This document shows, piece after piece, positions 9,503 through 18,349 of a stretch of DNA of 64,000 nt. Each line of letters starts with the position of its first letter. Position 1 is the stretch's first letter. This stretch comes from Haliea sp. (GTDB taxonomy: Bacteria > Pseudomonadota > Gammaproteobacteria > Pseudomonadales > Halieaceae). The DNA lies in contig JAHEBM010000002.1 in assembly GCA_024642245.1 (NCBI GenBank), forward strand, positions 1-64,000, written 5' to 3'. The position numbers were made by a program, and so were the translations under genes. The notes under the pieces are model-generated. The model had not been told where the DNA came from. It was given only the letters and a program-made list of their open reading frames with translations, and did not search any database.

Positions 9503-10456
9503 CTAGTTTCCGGTGCCGAAGTACTGGCGGGCCAGGGCGATTTTCTCGTCGTGGTCGTTGGTTTGAGCGGCAATTTTTTCAGCCACTGCCAGGCGGTGGC
9601 GCAGCCCGGCGAGGTTGGCAACCTGAATCGCCAGGCCGGGACGGGCGTTGAGTTCCAGCAGCATGGGACCGCGGAACTTATCCAGCACAATGTCTACCCC
9701 GAGGTAGCCCAGTCCGGTCATGGCCACGCACCGCGAGGCCAGGTCCAGGATCTGTTTCCAGTGGGGTATCTGCAATTCCTCGAAGCAGGCGCCGGTATCC
9801 GGGTGCTCGGTCACCAGGTGGCCGTGTTGCACGGCTCGCACGGCTTTGCCGGAAGCGATATCTATTCCCACCCCCACGGCACCCTGGTGCAGGTTGGCCT
9901 TGCCGTCGGACTCGTGGGTGGCGCAACGCATCATCGCCATGACCGGTACACCCTTGAAGGCGATCACCCTGATGTCGGGCACGCCCTCGTAGCTGTACTT
10001 CTCCAGATAGGGGTCAAAGCTGATGAGTGCCTCGACCATGGCCTTGTCGTTCCTGCCGCCAAGGCTGTGCAGGCCGGCCAGGATGTTGGAGAGATGCCGT
10101 CGCACCTCGGCTGCGTCGATCAGTACACCGCTGGATTTGCGGAAGAGTTCGCCCTCCCGGCCGACGATAACCAGGATGCCCTTGCCGCCACTGCCCTGCA
10201 CCGGCTTTATTACGAAGCCGTCGAGCTCGTCCAGTTTGCGGACGGCGCCGGCAATCTGGTGCTGGTATTCAATCACGCCATAGAGCTTGGGCACCGGGAT
10301 ATCGTTGGCGATGGCCGCTTCCTTGGTTTGCAGCTTGTCATCGACCAGGCGATAGTTTTTGCGCGGGTTGTATTTGCCGATGAAGCCGACGTTACGCCGG
10401 TTCATACCGAGAATACCCAGCTCTTTCAGCCGCCTGGGGGAGATCAGCCTGATCAT
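9503..10456 (-). CDS. ATP-grasp (alpha-L-glutamate ligase-like) protein
   Basis: A 317-residue protein of the ATP-grasp superfamily, related to RimK-type peptide ligases. The lysine/glycine-rich ATP-binding loop KPVQGSGGKGILVI is at about residues 94-107, and the metal-binding acidic motif LLELNARPGLAIQVANL is near the C-terminus. Such enzymes form amide bonds through an acyl-phosphate intermediate. Its ATG overlaps the stop of the membrane gene upstream by four bases (ATGA), so the two are translationally coupled. The same trio (this ligase, inactive transglutaminase with 7 helices, retropepsin-like protease) is recurrent in proteobacteria and was noted in comparative genomics of amidoligases. 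The substrate, presumably an envelope peptide or protein, is not known to me. Confidence 0.85.
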   Translation of the reverse strand: MIRLISPRRLKELGILGMNRRNVGFIGKYNPRKNYRLVDDKLQTKEAAIANDIPVPKLYGVIEYQHQIAGAVRKLDELDGFVIKPVQGSGGKGILVIVGREGELFRKSSGVLIDAAEVRRHLSNILAGLHSLGGRNDKAMVEALISFDPYLEKYSYEGVPDIRVIAFKGVPVMAMMRCATHESDGKANLHQGAVGVGIDIASGKAVRAVQHGHLVTEHPDTGACFEELQIPHWKQILDLASRCVAMTGLGYLGVDIVLDKFRGPMLLELNARPGLAIQVANLAGLRHRLAVAEKIAAQTNDHDEKIALARQYFGTGN

Positions 10457-11982
10457 GCGGATTTATCCAGGTCGCGGAAGCGGTACAACTCCGACAGGCG
10501 ATAGCCGGTGTATTTGCCCAGCAGCAGGATGATCGCCAGCAGGCTCAGCGTGAGTTCCGGAAAGTTGAACGTCAGGTGTTCCACCAGGGCATTGGTCATG
10601 ACCAGGTAGGCCAGTACCGCCACGATAAGACTGCCCCCGCCCTGTTTGAGAACCTCTTTCCAGCCGTCTTCTTCCCACAGGACGGACATGCGTTCGATGG
10701 TCCATGCCAGGATGATGGTGGGGAAAAAGGTCACGGTGAGCGCACGGTCCAGGCCGAACTTGTAGCTGACGATAGCCGTGGTCGCCATCATGAAAATGAC
10801 CACGATGATGACCGCTGAAATACGCGAAACCAGTAGTAGGTTCATGTGGCTCAGCCAGGAGCGGATCCACAGGCCGGCGCCCACCAGGATCAAAAAGAGC
10901 GAGAGGCCGGTGATCAGCTTGGTTTGCAGGAATGCCAGTGCAATCAGTACCGGCATAAACGTGCCGGAGGTTTTCAGGCCGACGATGAGGCGCATAAGTA
11001 CCACGACCAGGGTGGCTACCGGAATCAGCATGAGGCCCTTGAAGGCGCCCTGTTGTTCAACCGGGAGTGCGTATATGGAAAAATCCAGCAGCGCATAGGC
11101 GTGGGCCTTCTGCTCCATGCCGGTTACGGTCTTGGCGGGCAGGCTATTACTGACCAGCGCGAACTCCAGGCTGGAATCGCGCCCGCCCACCACGCCCAGC
11201 ACGGCGCCACTGCCGCGCTGCCAGACGAAGAAATTGGCCGGCATGCCCAGCATGGCGGTTTCCGGGTCGATAATGACCCAGTGATCGCCGGTGTAGAATT
11301 CCAGCAGGGAGCTGAGGGTCTGCCGCCGCCTGCCGTCTTCCAGCCTGATTCCGCGTATTTCCTGTGCGGGAATGCCGGCGTGGGCGAGCACGGCCAGCAA
11401 GACCGCTTTCTCGGGCTCGTCAAAGGTGCCGATGAGGAATTGCGCATCCCTGTCCTGTGCATCCCTGTCCTTGGTAAATTCACCCACCAAGAGGCTGACA
11501 AAACTTTCCGTATCGGAGGATTGTTCGCGCAGAAGCCCTATCAATCGCTCCATCGCCGCCGACTGGTCGCCCTCCAGCATGGGCTTGTGGATTGGCGGCG
11601 GGGGAATATTGTCCAGCGCGGTGTCGGTGGGCCGGTAGGCCTGCACCTTGTAGTAGAGGGTTGTTGAGTTTTCCAGGGTTTGCCTGGTCCAGCGGGCATC
11701 CCGGCCGCCGTTTTCCTCGACCACGGTGAAGCCGAAGCCCGAAGAGGCAAAATGCTCTTCCAGCAGCACCCAGCCGGCCTGGTTTGACGGCAGCGTGAGA
11801 TCTGCCTGGACCGGGCCCTTGGTTGGTTTGAAGTTGATTTTGGACTCTATTGTCCAGACGTCGCGGTATTCTCCAGGTAGCAAGGGAAAACCCAGGACAA
11901 CAGCCTTGTAGAGAGTGAGGCCGACACCCAGCAAAAACAGGGTACCCGCAATCAAGCCGATCTGCGTTCTGGATGCCATCAT
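10453..11982 (-). CDS. Inactive transglutaminase fused to 7 transmembrane helices
   Basis: A 509-residue inner-membrane protein. An N-terminal helix (about 6-30, IGLIAGTLFLLGVGLTLYKA) anchors a periplasmic transglutaminase-like domain (about 60-270) containing LLREQSSDTESFVSLLVGEF and DHWVIIDPETAMLG. A clear Cys-His-Asp triad is absent, as expected for this family of presumed inactive domains. About seven hydrophobic helices follow from residue 315 (GLMLIPVATLVVVLMRLIVG) to the C-terminus. It sits between the retropepsin-like lipoprotein (18-base gap) and the ATP-grasp ligase (4-base overlap), consistent with one membrane-associated complex. The transglutaminase domain could bind the peptide that the other two proteins modify or cut; that is inference. 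Confidence 0.88.
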   Translation of the reverse strand: MMASRTQIGLIAGTLFLLGVGLTLYKAVVLGFPLLPGEYRDVWTIESKINFKPTKGPVQADLTLPSNQAGWVLLEEHFASSGFGFTVVEENGGRDARWTRQTLENSTTLYYKVQAYRPTDTALDNIPPPPIHKPMLEGDQSAAMERLIGLLREQSSDTESFVSLLVGEFTKDRDAQDRDAQFLIGTFDEPEKAVLLAVLAHAGIPAQEIRGIRLEDGRRRQTLSSLLEFYTGDHWVIIDPETAMLGMPANFFVWQRGSGAVLGVVGGRDSSLEFALVSNSLPAKTVTGMEQKAHAYALLDFSIYALPVEQQGAFKGLMLIPVATLVVVLMRLIVGLKTSGTFMPVLIALAFLQTKLITGLSLFLILVGAGLWIRSWLSHMNLLLVSRISAVIIVVIFMMATTAIVSYKFGLDRALTVTFFPTIILAWTIERMSVLWEEDGWKEVLKQGGGSLIVAVLAYLVMTNALVEHLTFNFPELTLSLLAIILLLGKYTGYRLSELYRFRDLDKSA

Positions 11983-12000
11983 ATTGGCTTGCTACCTTAT

Positions 12001-12675
12001 TTATTTGGAAGGACTGGGTGCTTTGGTCAGGTGATGGTCGCTGACGTCGACGATCATCGTGTCTACGAGCATATTCCGGCCGATCAGCATCGGGTATTCC
12101 ATGTGCTCCCGGTCCGACAGTGTGACGTCCACCAGCGAGCGGGTTTTGCCGATGCTTATCCACAGTTGCACCACGTAGCGCGTCTGCTTGTTGCCGTCAC
12201 TTTGCTTGACCCGTATTTTTTTGCGCAGGCGCTGCTCGACCGATATTTTTTCATCGGTGGCGGGGTCCAGCAGCGAAAAATGCACCCACCGTTTACCATC
12301 CTTTTCTACCAGCTGTATATCTTCGGCGTGGATGGAGGTTGTTTCCGCGCCGGTATCCATGCGCGCTTCCAGGCGAATATCGCCCGGTTCAATCGTCACC
12401 CACTCTATTGCGCCGACGATCGGCAGGTGCATATCACCCGCGGTAGTGGCTTTTGGTGGTGGGGTTATAACGGGAACCGGGGGGGTGACCTTGACGATTT
12501 TCTCGACAACCTGTGGCTCGGGGCACTGCTCGGTTGCATCCGGGGCCGGGCATACCGGGCATTGTGTGGCCGCGGCGTCGCCGCCTTCCTCCGGTGGCGT
12601 GCTGGCCTGGAAGGAGCTACAACCGGCCACGATGGCGAGGGTGAGGTATACGGCAGTCCTGGGGATAATAGTCAT
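12001..12675 (-). CDS. Retropepsin-like aspartic protease lipoprotein (RimB / Zn_protease family)
   Basis: A 224-residue predicted lipoprotein. The signal peptide ends in a lipobox (IVAGCSS), making Cys19 the likely lipidated residue. A Pro/Cys-rich linker follows (about 25-80, with several CP motifs), then a retropepsin-like domain (about 85-215) with the catalytic signature MDTGAETTS (Asp107-Thr108-Gly109) and a later IGRNMLVDT segment. Older annotation calls the family ATP-dependent zinc protease, but the DTGA motif indicates an aspartic protease half-domain that would work as a dimer. ATG at 12675 is preferred over TTG at 12678. It is first in the cassette with the 7-helix and ATP-grasp genes. 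Confidence 0.85.
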   Translation of the reverse strand: MTIIPRTAVYLTLAIVAGCSSFQASTPPEEGGDAAATQCPVCPAPDATEQCPEPQVVEKIVKVTPPVPVITPPPKATTAGDMHLPIVGAIEWVTIEPGDIRLEARMDTGAETTSIHAEDIQLVEKDGKRWVHFSLLDPATDEKISVEQRLRKKIRVKQSDGNKQTRYVVQLWISIGKTRSLVDVTLSDREHMEYPMLIGRNMLVDTMIVDVSDHHLTKAPSPSK

Positions 12676-12900
12676 CAATTCAGTTAAATTCTTCGGTTAG
12701 TTGTGTACCGTGCCGGCATGGGCCGGGTTGCTTGTTTACCACGTTTTTATAGTCACCTTCCCGCTCTGCCAGGCAGTCCGTGCAAGCGGCAGGCCCCCGG
12801 TGTTCTATCGTTAGCGGGATCCACGCGCAGCTTAGCTTATTCGTCAAGGTGTTCCAAATCTCTTATGGTGCATTATTGCATCCTCACGCCACTCGCTGAA

Positions 12901-12916
12901 TAACCCCTGGGGGTTA
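12901..12916. promoter_or_regulatory. 16-base palindrome upstream of the IscR boxes
   Basis: TAACCCCTGGGGGTTA has perfect 7-base arms around a 2-base centre and touches the first IscR-type box. There is no T-run on either strand, so it is not terminator-like. A second operator in this divergent region is possible, but the regulator is unknown. Confidence 0.35.
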
Positions 12917-12940
12917 AATCCTAGTAATTTAGTCGGGTAT
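12916..12940 (+). promoter_or_regulatory. IscR type 1-like binding site (distal)
   Basis: This 25-base window matches the E. coli IscR type 1 consensus at 21 of 25 positions by eye, including a perfect right half-site AGTCGGGTAT. Type 1 sites are bound by cluster-loaded IscR. Such sites upstream of iscR give negative feedback in E. coli. The site is 83 bases upstream of the iscR start. Confidence 0.65.
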
Positions 12941-12965
12941 AAACTTGACTGAATTACTAGGTTAT
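12941..12965 (+). promoter_or_regulatory. IscR type 1-like binding site (proximal)
   Basis: Directly abutting the distal box, this window also matches 21 of 25 consensus positions, with an intact left half-site around CTTGACTG. The two boxes together form an inverted repeat (12920-12934 against 12947-12961, 14 of 15 bases paired, 12-base spacer). The arrangement suggests two IscR dimers side by side over the suf promoter. I could not assign a convincing -35/-10 pair within it. Confidence 0.65.
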
Positions 12966-13023
12966 GACAGGCTTGCGTGTCGATAGCAGTTGGCCATCTG
13001 AACACTACCCGGAGTGACTTCTC

Positions 13024-13509
13024 ATGAGATTGACCACCAAGGGGCGATATGCCGTAACAGCCATGCTTGACCTGGCATTGCACCATGATCAGGGACCGAT
13101 TCGCCTGGCGGGTATATCTGACCGCCAGGGTATATCCCTGTCCTACCTCGAGCAGCTCTTTGCCCAACTGCGCAGGCAGGATCTTGTCAAGAGTGTGCGC
13201 GGCCCGGGAGGCGGTTATCATCTGGGTCGTCATGCCGGCGCCATCAGTGTGGCAGAAGTGATTGCCGCGGTGAACGAGGATACCGATACCACGCGCTGTG
13301 GTGGCTCGGGGGACTGCCAGGAAGGGGAAACCTGCCTTACCCACCACCTGTGGATGGACCTTTCAGACCAGGTCAGGGAGTTTCTGCAGAATATTTCACT
13401 GGGCGACCTCGTGCAGCGCCAGGACATCCGCCGCGTCTCCCAGAAGCAGGAGCGCAGGACCAAGGACCAGGAGCGCAAGGTCGACCAGATCCTCGCCAGT
13501 AATCTTTAA
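13024..13509 (+). CDS. iscR: Fe-S cluster regulator IscR (Rrf2 family)
   Basis: A 161-residue transcription factor with an N-terminal winged helix ([19 protein letters not shown], recognition region [15 protein letters not shown] at about 37-51) and a [2Fe-2S] ligand loop. Cys92, Cys98, Cys104 and His107 occupy the same numbered positions as the cluster ligands of E. coli IscR. The lysine-rich C-terminal tail (about 140-161, [12 protein letters not shown]) is not part of the DNA-binding core. IscR senses Fe-S status: the holo form represses housekeeping assembly genes through type 1 sites, and the apo form binds type 2 sites and activates suf. Here it leads the suf operon directly, 55 bases before sufB, and has tandem candidate sites upstream, so autoregulation is likely. 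Confidence 0.95.
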   Translation: MRLTTKGRYAVTAMLDLALHHDQGPIRLAGISDRQGISLSYLEQLFAQLRRQDLVKSVRGPGGGYHLGRHAGAISVAEVIAAVNEDTDTTRCGGSGDCQEGETCLTHHLWMDLSDQVREFLQNISLGDLVQRQDIRRVSQKQERRTKDQERKVDQILASNL

Positions 13510-13564
13510 GCGGGTCCCGTTCGCTGCTGTAGTCGGCGGACGGTAATCCAGAGGTATACAAAGC

Positions 13565-15004
13565 ATGTCACAGGAGCACATCGACGAGGCGATATCGCGC
13601 GAGTACGCCGCGGGATTTGTCTCCGATATCGAGTCGGATACCTTGCCGCCGGGCCTCGACGAGGATGTCATACGCTTCATTTCCGCCCGCAAGGGTGAGC
13701 CTGACTGGTTGCTCGAGTGGCGTTTGGAAGCCTATCGCGGTTGGCAGCAGATGACCGAGCCCAAGTGGGCGCATGTGCACTATCCACCGATAGACCTCAA
13801 TGCCGTGTCGTATTACTCATCGCCCAAAAGCATGAAAGACGGGCCGAAGAGCCTGGACGAGGTCGATCCCGAGTTGCTGGCCATGTATGAAAAACTGGGT
13901 ATCCCCCTGCATGAGCAGGAGATGCTGGCCGGTGTGGCCGTCGACGCGGTGTTCGATTCTGTTTCGGTGGCGACAACCTTTCGCGGCAAATTGGCGGAGG
14001 CGGGGGTTATCTTCTGCCCGATTTCCGAGGCGGTTCACTCGCATCCCGAGCTCGTACGCAAGTACCTCGGTACAGTGGTGCCGCGCAAGGACAACTTTTA
14101 CGCCGCCCTCAACAGTGCGGTATTCAGCGATGGCTCCTTTGTCTATATCCCCAAGGGCGTGCGTTGCCCGATGGAGCTGTCGACGTATTTTCGCATTAAC
14201 GAGGCCAAGACCGGGCAATTCGAGCGCACCCTGATCATTGCGGACGAGGGTAGTCATGTGAGCTATCTCGAAGGCTGCACCGCGCCCATGCGTGACGAGA
14301 ACCAGCTGCATGCAGCGGTGGTTGAGCTGGTAGCCCTGGATCGGGCCCAGATAAAGTACTCCACGGTGCAGAACTGGTATCCGGGCGACGCCCAGGGACG
14401 CGGCGGTATCTACAATTTCGTAACCAAGCGCGGCGTGGCCCACCGTGACTCAAAAATATCCTGGACCCAGGTTGAGACAGGTTCGGCGGTAACCTGGAAA
14501 TATCCCAGCTGTATACTGCGCGGTGACAATAGCGTGGGGGAGTTCTACTCGGTTGCCCTCACCAACAATTTCCAGCAGGCGGACACGGGCACGAAGATGA
14601 TTCACCTGGGCAAAAATACCCGGTCGACCATCATTTCCAAGGGCATCTCCGCCGGCCACAGTTCAAACGCGTACCGCGGGCTGGTAAGGATGAGTCCCAA
14701 GGCAGCCGGCGCGCGCAACTACACCCAGTGCGACTCGCTGTTGATCGGCGATCGCTGCGCGGCACATACGTTTCCGTATATCGAAAGCCGGAATCCGTCT
14801 GCCGTGGTCGAACATGAAGCGACAACCTCCAAGGTCAGTGACGACCAGCTTTACCTGTGTCAGCAGCGCGGCCTGGACGCGGAGAAGGCTGTCTCGATGA
14901 TCGTCAACGGGTTTTGCAAGGAAGTATTCAAGGAGCTCCCCATGGAGTTTGCGGTAGAGGCGGGCAAGCTGCTGGAAGTGAGCCTGGAAGGCTCGGTCGG
15001 CTAG
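13565..15004 (+). CDS. sufB: Fe-S scaffold subunit SufB
   Basis: A 479-residue core scaffold protein of the SufBC2D complex, on which nascent Fe-S clusters are built. The family signature runs through the middle and C-terminal half: [33 protein letters not shown], the [19 protein letters not shown] strand, and [17 protein letters not shown]-like sequence (here [17 protein letters not shown]) near the end. The length matches E. coli SufB (495). It is the first structural gene after iscR, 55 bases downstream, with sufC following after 35 bases. Confidence 0.97.
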   Translation: MSQEHIDEAISREYAAGFVSDIESDTLPPGLDEDVIRFISARKGEPDWLLEWRLEAYRGWQQMTEPKWAHVHYPPIDLNAVSYYSSPKSMKDGPKSLDEVDPELLAMYEKLGIPLHEQEMLAGVAVDAVFDSVSVATTFRGKLAEAGVIFCPISEAVHSHPELVRKYLGTVVPRKDNFYAALNSAVFSDGSFVYIPKGVRCPMELSTYFRINEAKTGQFERTLIIADEGSHVSYLEGCTAPMRDENQLHAAVVELVALDRAQIKYSTVQNWYPGDAQGRGGIYNFVTKRGVAHRDSKISWTQVETGSAVTWKYPSCILRGDNSVGEFYSVALTNNFQQADTGTKMIHLGKNTRSTIISKGISAGHSSNAYRGLVRMSPKAAGARNYTQCDSLLIGDRCAAHTFPYIESRNPSAVVEHEATTSKVSDDQLYLCQQRGLDAEKAVSMIVNGFCKEVFKELPMEFAVEAGKLLEVSLEGSVG

Positions 15005-15039
15005 GCGCGACTGGATAAATGGATCGGAGACACAGCGGT

Positions 15040-15789
15040 ATGCTAGACATTGAAAACCTCCACGCCAGCGTGAATGGCACGGATATTCTCAAGGGTTTGA
15101 ATCTCAGTGTTAAACCCGGTGAAGTGCACGCCATTATGGGTCCCAACGGATCCGGCAAGAGCACCCTGGGGCACGTACTTGCGGGTCGGCCCGGCTATAC
15201 GGTGACCGCGGGCAAAGTGACTTTTCTCGGGCAGGACCTGCTGGAGCTGGAGACCGAGGAGAGAGCCCGGCTGGGCCTGTTCCTTGCTTTCCAGTACCCG
15301 GTGGAGATACCCGGTGTCAGCAATATGGAATTCCTCAAGGCGGCGGTGGATGCGCAGCGGGAGCGCCGCGGCGAGAAGCCCATCGACGCGGTGAGCTTTA
15401 TGAAAACCGCACGCGAAACCTGCAAGGCTGTTGACCTGGATCCTGTGTTTCTCAAGCGCGGCGTGAACGAGGGGTTTTCCGGCGGTGAGAAGAAGCGCAA
15501 CGAGCTGTTGCAGATGATGATGCTGCAGCCCCGGCTGGGCATCCTCGATGAAACCGACAGCGGCCTCGATATAGACGCGTTGCAGGTGGTGGCCCGGGGA
15601 GTCAACTCCATGCGCAGCCCCGACCGCGCCTTCGTGATGGTGACTCACTACCAGCGATTGCTCGATTTTATCGAGCCTGACTTCGTGCACGTGCTGGCGG
15701 GCGGGCGCATCGTTCGCTCCGGAGACAAGTCCCTGGCGCTGGAACTGGAGGCTCGCGGATACGCCTGGCTCGAGGAAGAGGTCGCCTGA
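15040..15789 (+). CDS. sufC: Fe-S assembly ATPase SufC
   Basis: A 249-residue ABC-type ATPase that drives conformational change in SufB-SufD during cluster assembly. It has Walker A GPNGSGKST (about 35-43), a Q-loop (FLAFQYP), the ABC signature FSGGEKKRNE and Walker B LGILDETDSGLD, with the DETD form typical of SufC. ATG at 15040 is chosen over an in-frame ATG at 15019: family members begin at MLDIENLHA, and a CGGAGA stretch lies between the two. Its stop overlaps the sufD start by one base (TGATG). Confidence 0.96.
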   Translation: MLDIENLHASVNGTDILKGLNLSVKPGEVHAIMGPNGSGKSTLGHVLAGRPGYTVTAGKVTFLGQDLLELETEERARLGLFLAFQYPVEIPGVSNMEFLKAAVDAQRERRGEKPIDAVSFMKTARETCKAVDLDPVFLKRGVNEGFSGGEKKRNELLQMMMLQPRLGILDETDSGLDIDALQVVARGVNSMRSPDRAFVMVTHYQRLLDFIEPDFVHVLAGGRIVRSGDKSLALELEARGYAWLEEEVA

Positions 15790-17093
15790 TGCCCGATTTT
15801 ATGGCTCGGCCACTGGATAGCGCCAAGGCCAGCGCACCGCCCTGGATGCAGGATTACCTGCGGGCCGGGCGAGGGCGTTGGCAGACCAGTTCCATGCCTA
15901 CCCGCAAGACCGAGCAGTGGAAATACACTGGCCTGCAGGCCTTGCAAAGCACGTATGCACCAGCCGACGACGGTGTGGTACAACTTGCTGAGGCGGGTGT
16001 TGAGCTGCCGCGTTTCGGCGGTTTTCGCCTGGTATTCGTGAACGGGCATTTTGCCGCGGAACACTCGGACAAGGACCTGCCCGAAGGCGTACGGATAGTG
16101 CGTTTTGCCGAAGCCGACAACACCCAGGCCGAGCGTATACGCCAGTATCTTGGGCGAGCGGTGGGCAGGGACCAGGTGCTGTTTACCGCGCTCAATGACG
16201 CTTCGCTGGCGGAGGGTGTATTTCTCGATATCCAGGCCGGTGCGCACATTGAGCAGCCGCTGCATGTGGTCTGGGTCAGCGGCAACCAGGGTGAAGCTTT
16301 CAGCGTCAACCAGCGCCTGCTGGTGCTGTGTGGTGAGAACAGCCGGGCTTCGGTGATAGAGAATTTTTGCGGCGCCAGGGGGGAGCAACAGAGCTTTACC
16401 AATGGCGTGACCGAGCTTCTGTTGGAAGCGGGCGCCACGCTCAACCACTACCGCCTGCATCTCGAGGAAGGCCGGGCGCTGCATATCGGCAGGGCTCATG
16501 CCCGATTGGCTACACAGGCCACGCTAAACAGCTTTCACCTCGCACTGGGCAGCGCCCTCAAGCGGGTCGACCTGGTGGTGGATCATTGCGGCCGGGGCGC
16601 TCACAGCGAGGTCAATGGCGTTTACCTGCCCCGTGGTAAGGAGCATGTGGACTACCATACCTGCATCGAACACCGGGTGCCTGATTGCACCAGCAACGAG
16701 ATTTTCCGTGGCATCATCGGCGACGAGGCCACCGCCGTGTTCAACGGCCGCATTCATATACACCGGGACGCCCAGAAAACACGCGCGCAGTTGAGCAACC
16801 GGAATTTGCTCACCAGTGTCAACGCCGAGGTCAATACCAAACCGGAGCTGGAAATCTATGCAGATGATGTCCAGTGCGCGCACGGCGCGACGGTCGCGCA
16901 ACTGGACGAGATGAGCCTGCACTATCTGCGCAGTCGGGGGGTTTCCAGGGCAGATGCCCAGGTGATGCTGAGCTTCGGTTTTATCAACGAGGTAATAGAC
17001 ACGGTGCGCTGCGACGCGTTGCGGGACTACCTGCAGGCATTCCTGACCCGGCGCTTTGCCCGTGACCCGGCGCTGACGGGTGGTGTGTCGTGA
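15789..17093 (+). CDS. sufD: Fe-S assembly subunit SufD
   Basis: A 434-residue paralogue of SufB that pairs with it in the SufBC2D complex and is needed for iron entry. The right-handed beta-helix core carries EVNGVYLPRGKEHVDYHT, DEATAVFNGRIHIHRDAQK and NAEVNTKPELEIYADDVQCAHGAT (split here for length: NAEVNTKPELEIYA then DDVQCAHGAT), all typical of SufD. The N-terminal 150 residues are more variable, as is usual. The gene overlaps sufC by one base and sufS by four, so the three are translationally coupled. Confidence 0.95.
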   Translation: MPDFMARPLDSAKASAPPWMQDYLRAGRGRWQTSSMPTRKTEQWKYTGLQALQSTYAPADDGVVQLAEAGVELPRFGGFRLVFVNGHFAAEHSDKDLPEGVRIVRFAEADNTQAERIRQYLGRAVGRDQVLFTALNDASLAEGVFLDIQAGAHIEQPLHVVWVSGNQGEAFSVNQRLLVLCGENSRASVIENFCGARGEQQSFTNGVTELLLEAGATLNHYRLHLEEGRALHIGRAHARLATQATLNSFHLALGSALKRVDLVVDHCGRGAHSEVNGVYLPRGKEHVDYHTCIEHRVPDCTSNEIFRGIIGDEATAVFNGRIHIHRDAQKTRAQLSNRNLLTSVNAEVNTKPELEIYADDVQCAHGATVAQLDEMSLHYLRSRGVSRADAQVMLSFGFINEVIDTVRCDALRDYLQAFLTRRFARDPALTGGVS

Positions 17094-18337
17094 CCGCCGG
17101 GCCAGCAATTGTCGAGCGGCCTTATGATGCCGCTCAGGTGCGCCGGGACTTTCCCATCCTCCACCAGGAGATCAACGGCTACCCGCTGGTATACCTGGAC
17201 AACGCCGCCACGACCCAGAAACCTGAGTGTGTGATCGAGGCGATCAGCAATTATTACCGGCGCGACAACGCCAATGTGCATCGTGGCGTGCACACCCTGA
17301 GTGATCGCGCCACCCACGCTTTCGAGCAGGCGCGCAAGACCGTCTCGCGCTTTCTGGGCAGCCCGCGCCCGGAACAGGTGATCTGGACCAGCGGCACAAC
17401 CGAGGCGATCAACCTGGTGGCTCACAGCTGGGGCCGCAGCACCTTGCGCAAGGGAGACCGGGTGCTGGTGTCCTGGCTGGAGCACCATTCCAATATCGTG
17501 CCCTGGCAACTGGTAGCGGCTGCCACCGGTGCCGAAGTGGTTCCCATTCCAGTCACCGATGCCGGTGAAATCGACCTGGCAGCGCTCGCATCCCTGCTGG
17601 ATGCGCGCGTGAAGCTGGTTGCGGTGAACCACGTGTCAAATGCCCTGGGGACGGTGAACCCACTGGCGGATATTATCCGCCTGGCAAAAGCAGCAGGTGC
17701 CCTGGTCCTGGTGGATGGTGCACAGTCGGTGGCGCACTGGCCGGTGGACGCGGCATCCCTGGGTTGCGATTTTTACGTGATGTCGGGACACAAATTGTTC
17801 GGGCCTACGGGCATCGGCGTGTTGTGGGGGCGGGAAAGCCTGCTCGAGGCCATGCCGCCTTTCCTTGGTGGCGGTGAGATGATCGAGCAGGTCAGCTTTC
17901 CCACCACCACCTTCAGTGGGCTGCCCTTTAAATTCGAGGCGGGCACCCCCAATATTGCCGGGGCGATAGGGCTTGCAGCCGCCATTGATTACCTGGGCAC
18001 ACTGGATCGCGAGGGGGCGGCGGCCCACGAGGCGGCGCTGCTGGCACGTTCCCTGGAATTGGCCGAGGAGGTGGAGGGCCTCCATCGCATCGGCAAACCT
18101 GCCCATGCGGCCGGTATTTTCAGTTTCCTGCTGGAGGGTACCCATCCCTCCGACGTGGGCATGTTACTGGACCAGCAGGGAATCGCCGTGCGCACCGGTC
18201 ACCACTGCGCGCAACCGCTGATGGAGCGTTTGGGGATTCCCGGCACGGTGCGGGCGTCCTTTTCGATATACAATACGCAGGAGGATGTCACTCGACTGTT
18301 CGAGGGCATCCACAAGGCAAAGCGCCTGTTTGCCTAG
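17090..18337 (+). CDS. sufS: Cysteine desulfurase SufS
   Basis: A 415-residue PLP enzyme that removes sulfur from cysteine as an enzyme persulfide and passes it to SufE. The group II features are YLDNAATTQKP near the N-terminus, HHSNIVPWQ, the Schiff-base lysine in MSGHKLFGPTGIGVLWG, and the persulfide-forming cysteine in VRTGHHCAQPLMERLG. The start is GTG at 17090, overlapping the sufD stop (GTGA). The partner sufE lies three genes downstream in the same operon. Confidence 0.96.
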   Translation: MTAGPAIVERPYDAAQVRRDFPILHQEINGYPLVYLDNAATTQKPECVIEAISNYYRRDNANVHRGVHTLSDRATHAFEQARKTVSRFLGSPRPEQVIWTSGTTEAINLVAHSWGRSTLRKGDRVLVSWLEHHSNIVPWQLVAAATGAEVVPIPVTDAGEIDLAALASLLDARVKLVAVNHVSNALGTVNPLADIIRLAKAAGALVLVDGAQSVAHWPVDAASLGCDFYVMSGHKLFGPTGIGVLWGRESLLEAMPPFLGGGEMIEQVSFPTTTFSGLPFKFEAGTPNIAGAIGLAAAIDYLGTLDREGAAAHEAALLARSLELAEEVEGLHRIGKPAHAAGIFSFLLEGTHPSDVGMLLDQQGIAVRTGHHCAQPLMERLGIPGTVRASFSIYNTQEDVTRLFEGIHKAKRLFA

Positions 18338-18349
18338 GGAAATAAAACG

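Larger units (their letters stand above)
12676..13023. other. Divergent control region between the retropepsin gene and iscR
   Basis: This 348-base gap holds no gene I can support. Its iscR-proximal part carries a palindrome at 12901-12916 and two contiguous IscR-type boxes at 12916-12965, listed separately. The stretch 12676-12900 shows nothing I recognise. Confidence 0.6.

Noticed and set aside
9470-10504. Open frame of about 344 codons on the plus strand opposite the ATP-grasp gene
   Set aside because: It is antisense to a gene with clear ATP-grasp motifs, has no recognisable domain, and long antisense frames are common at this GC content.
12001-12675. ATP-dependent zinc protease as a literal function
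   Set aside because: No zinc-protease or ATPase motif is present; the DTGA signature shows a retropepsin-like aspartic protease.
12901-12916. TAACCCCTGGGGGTTA as an intrinsic terminator
   Set aside because: No gene reads into it from either side (the flanking genes are divergent) and no T-run follows.
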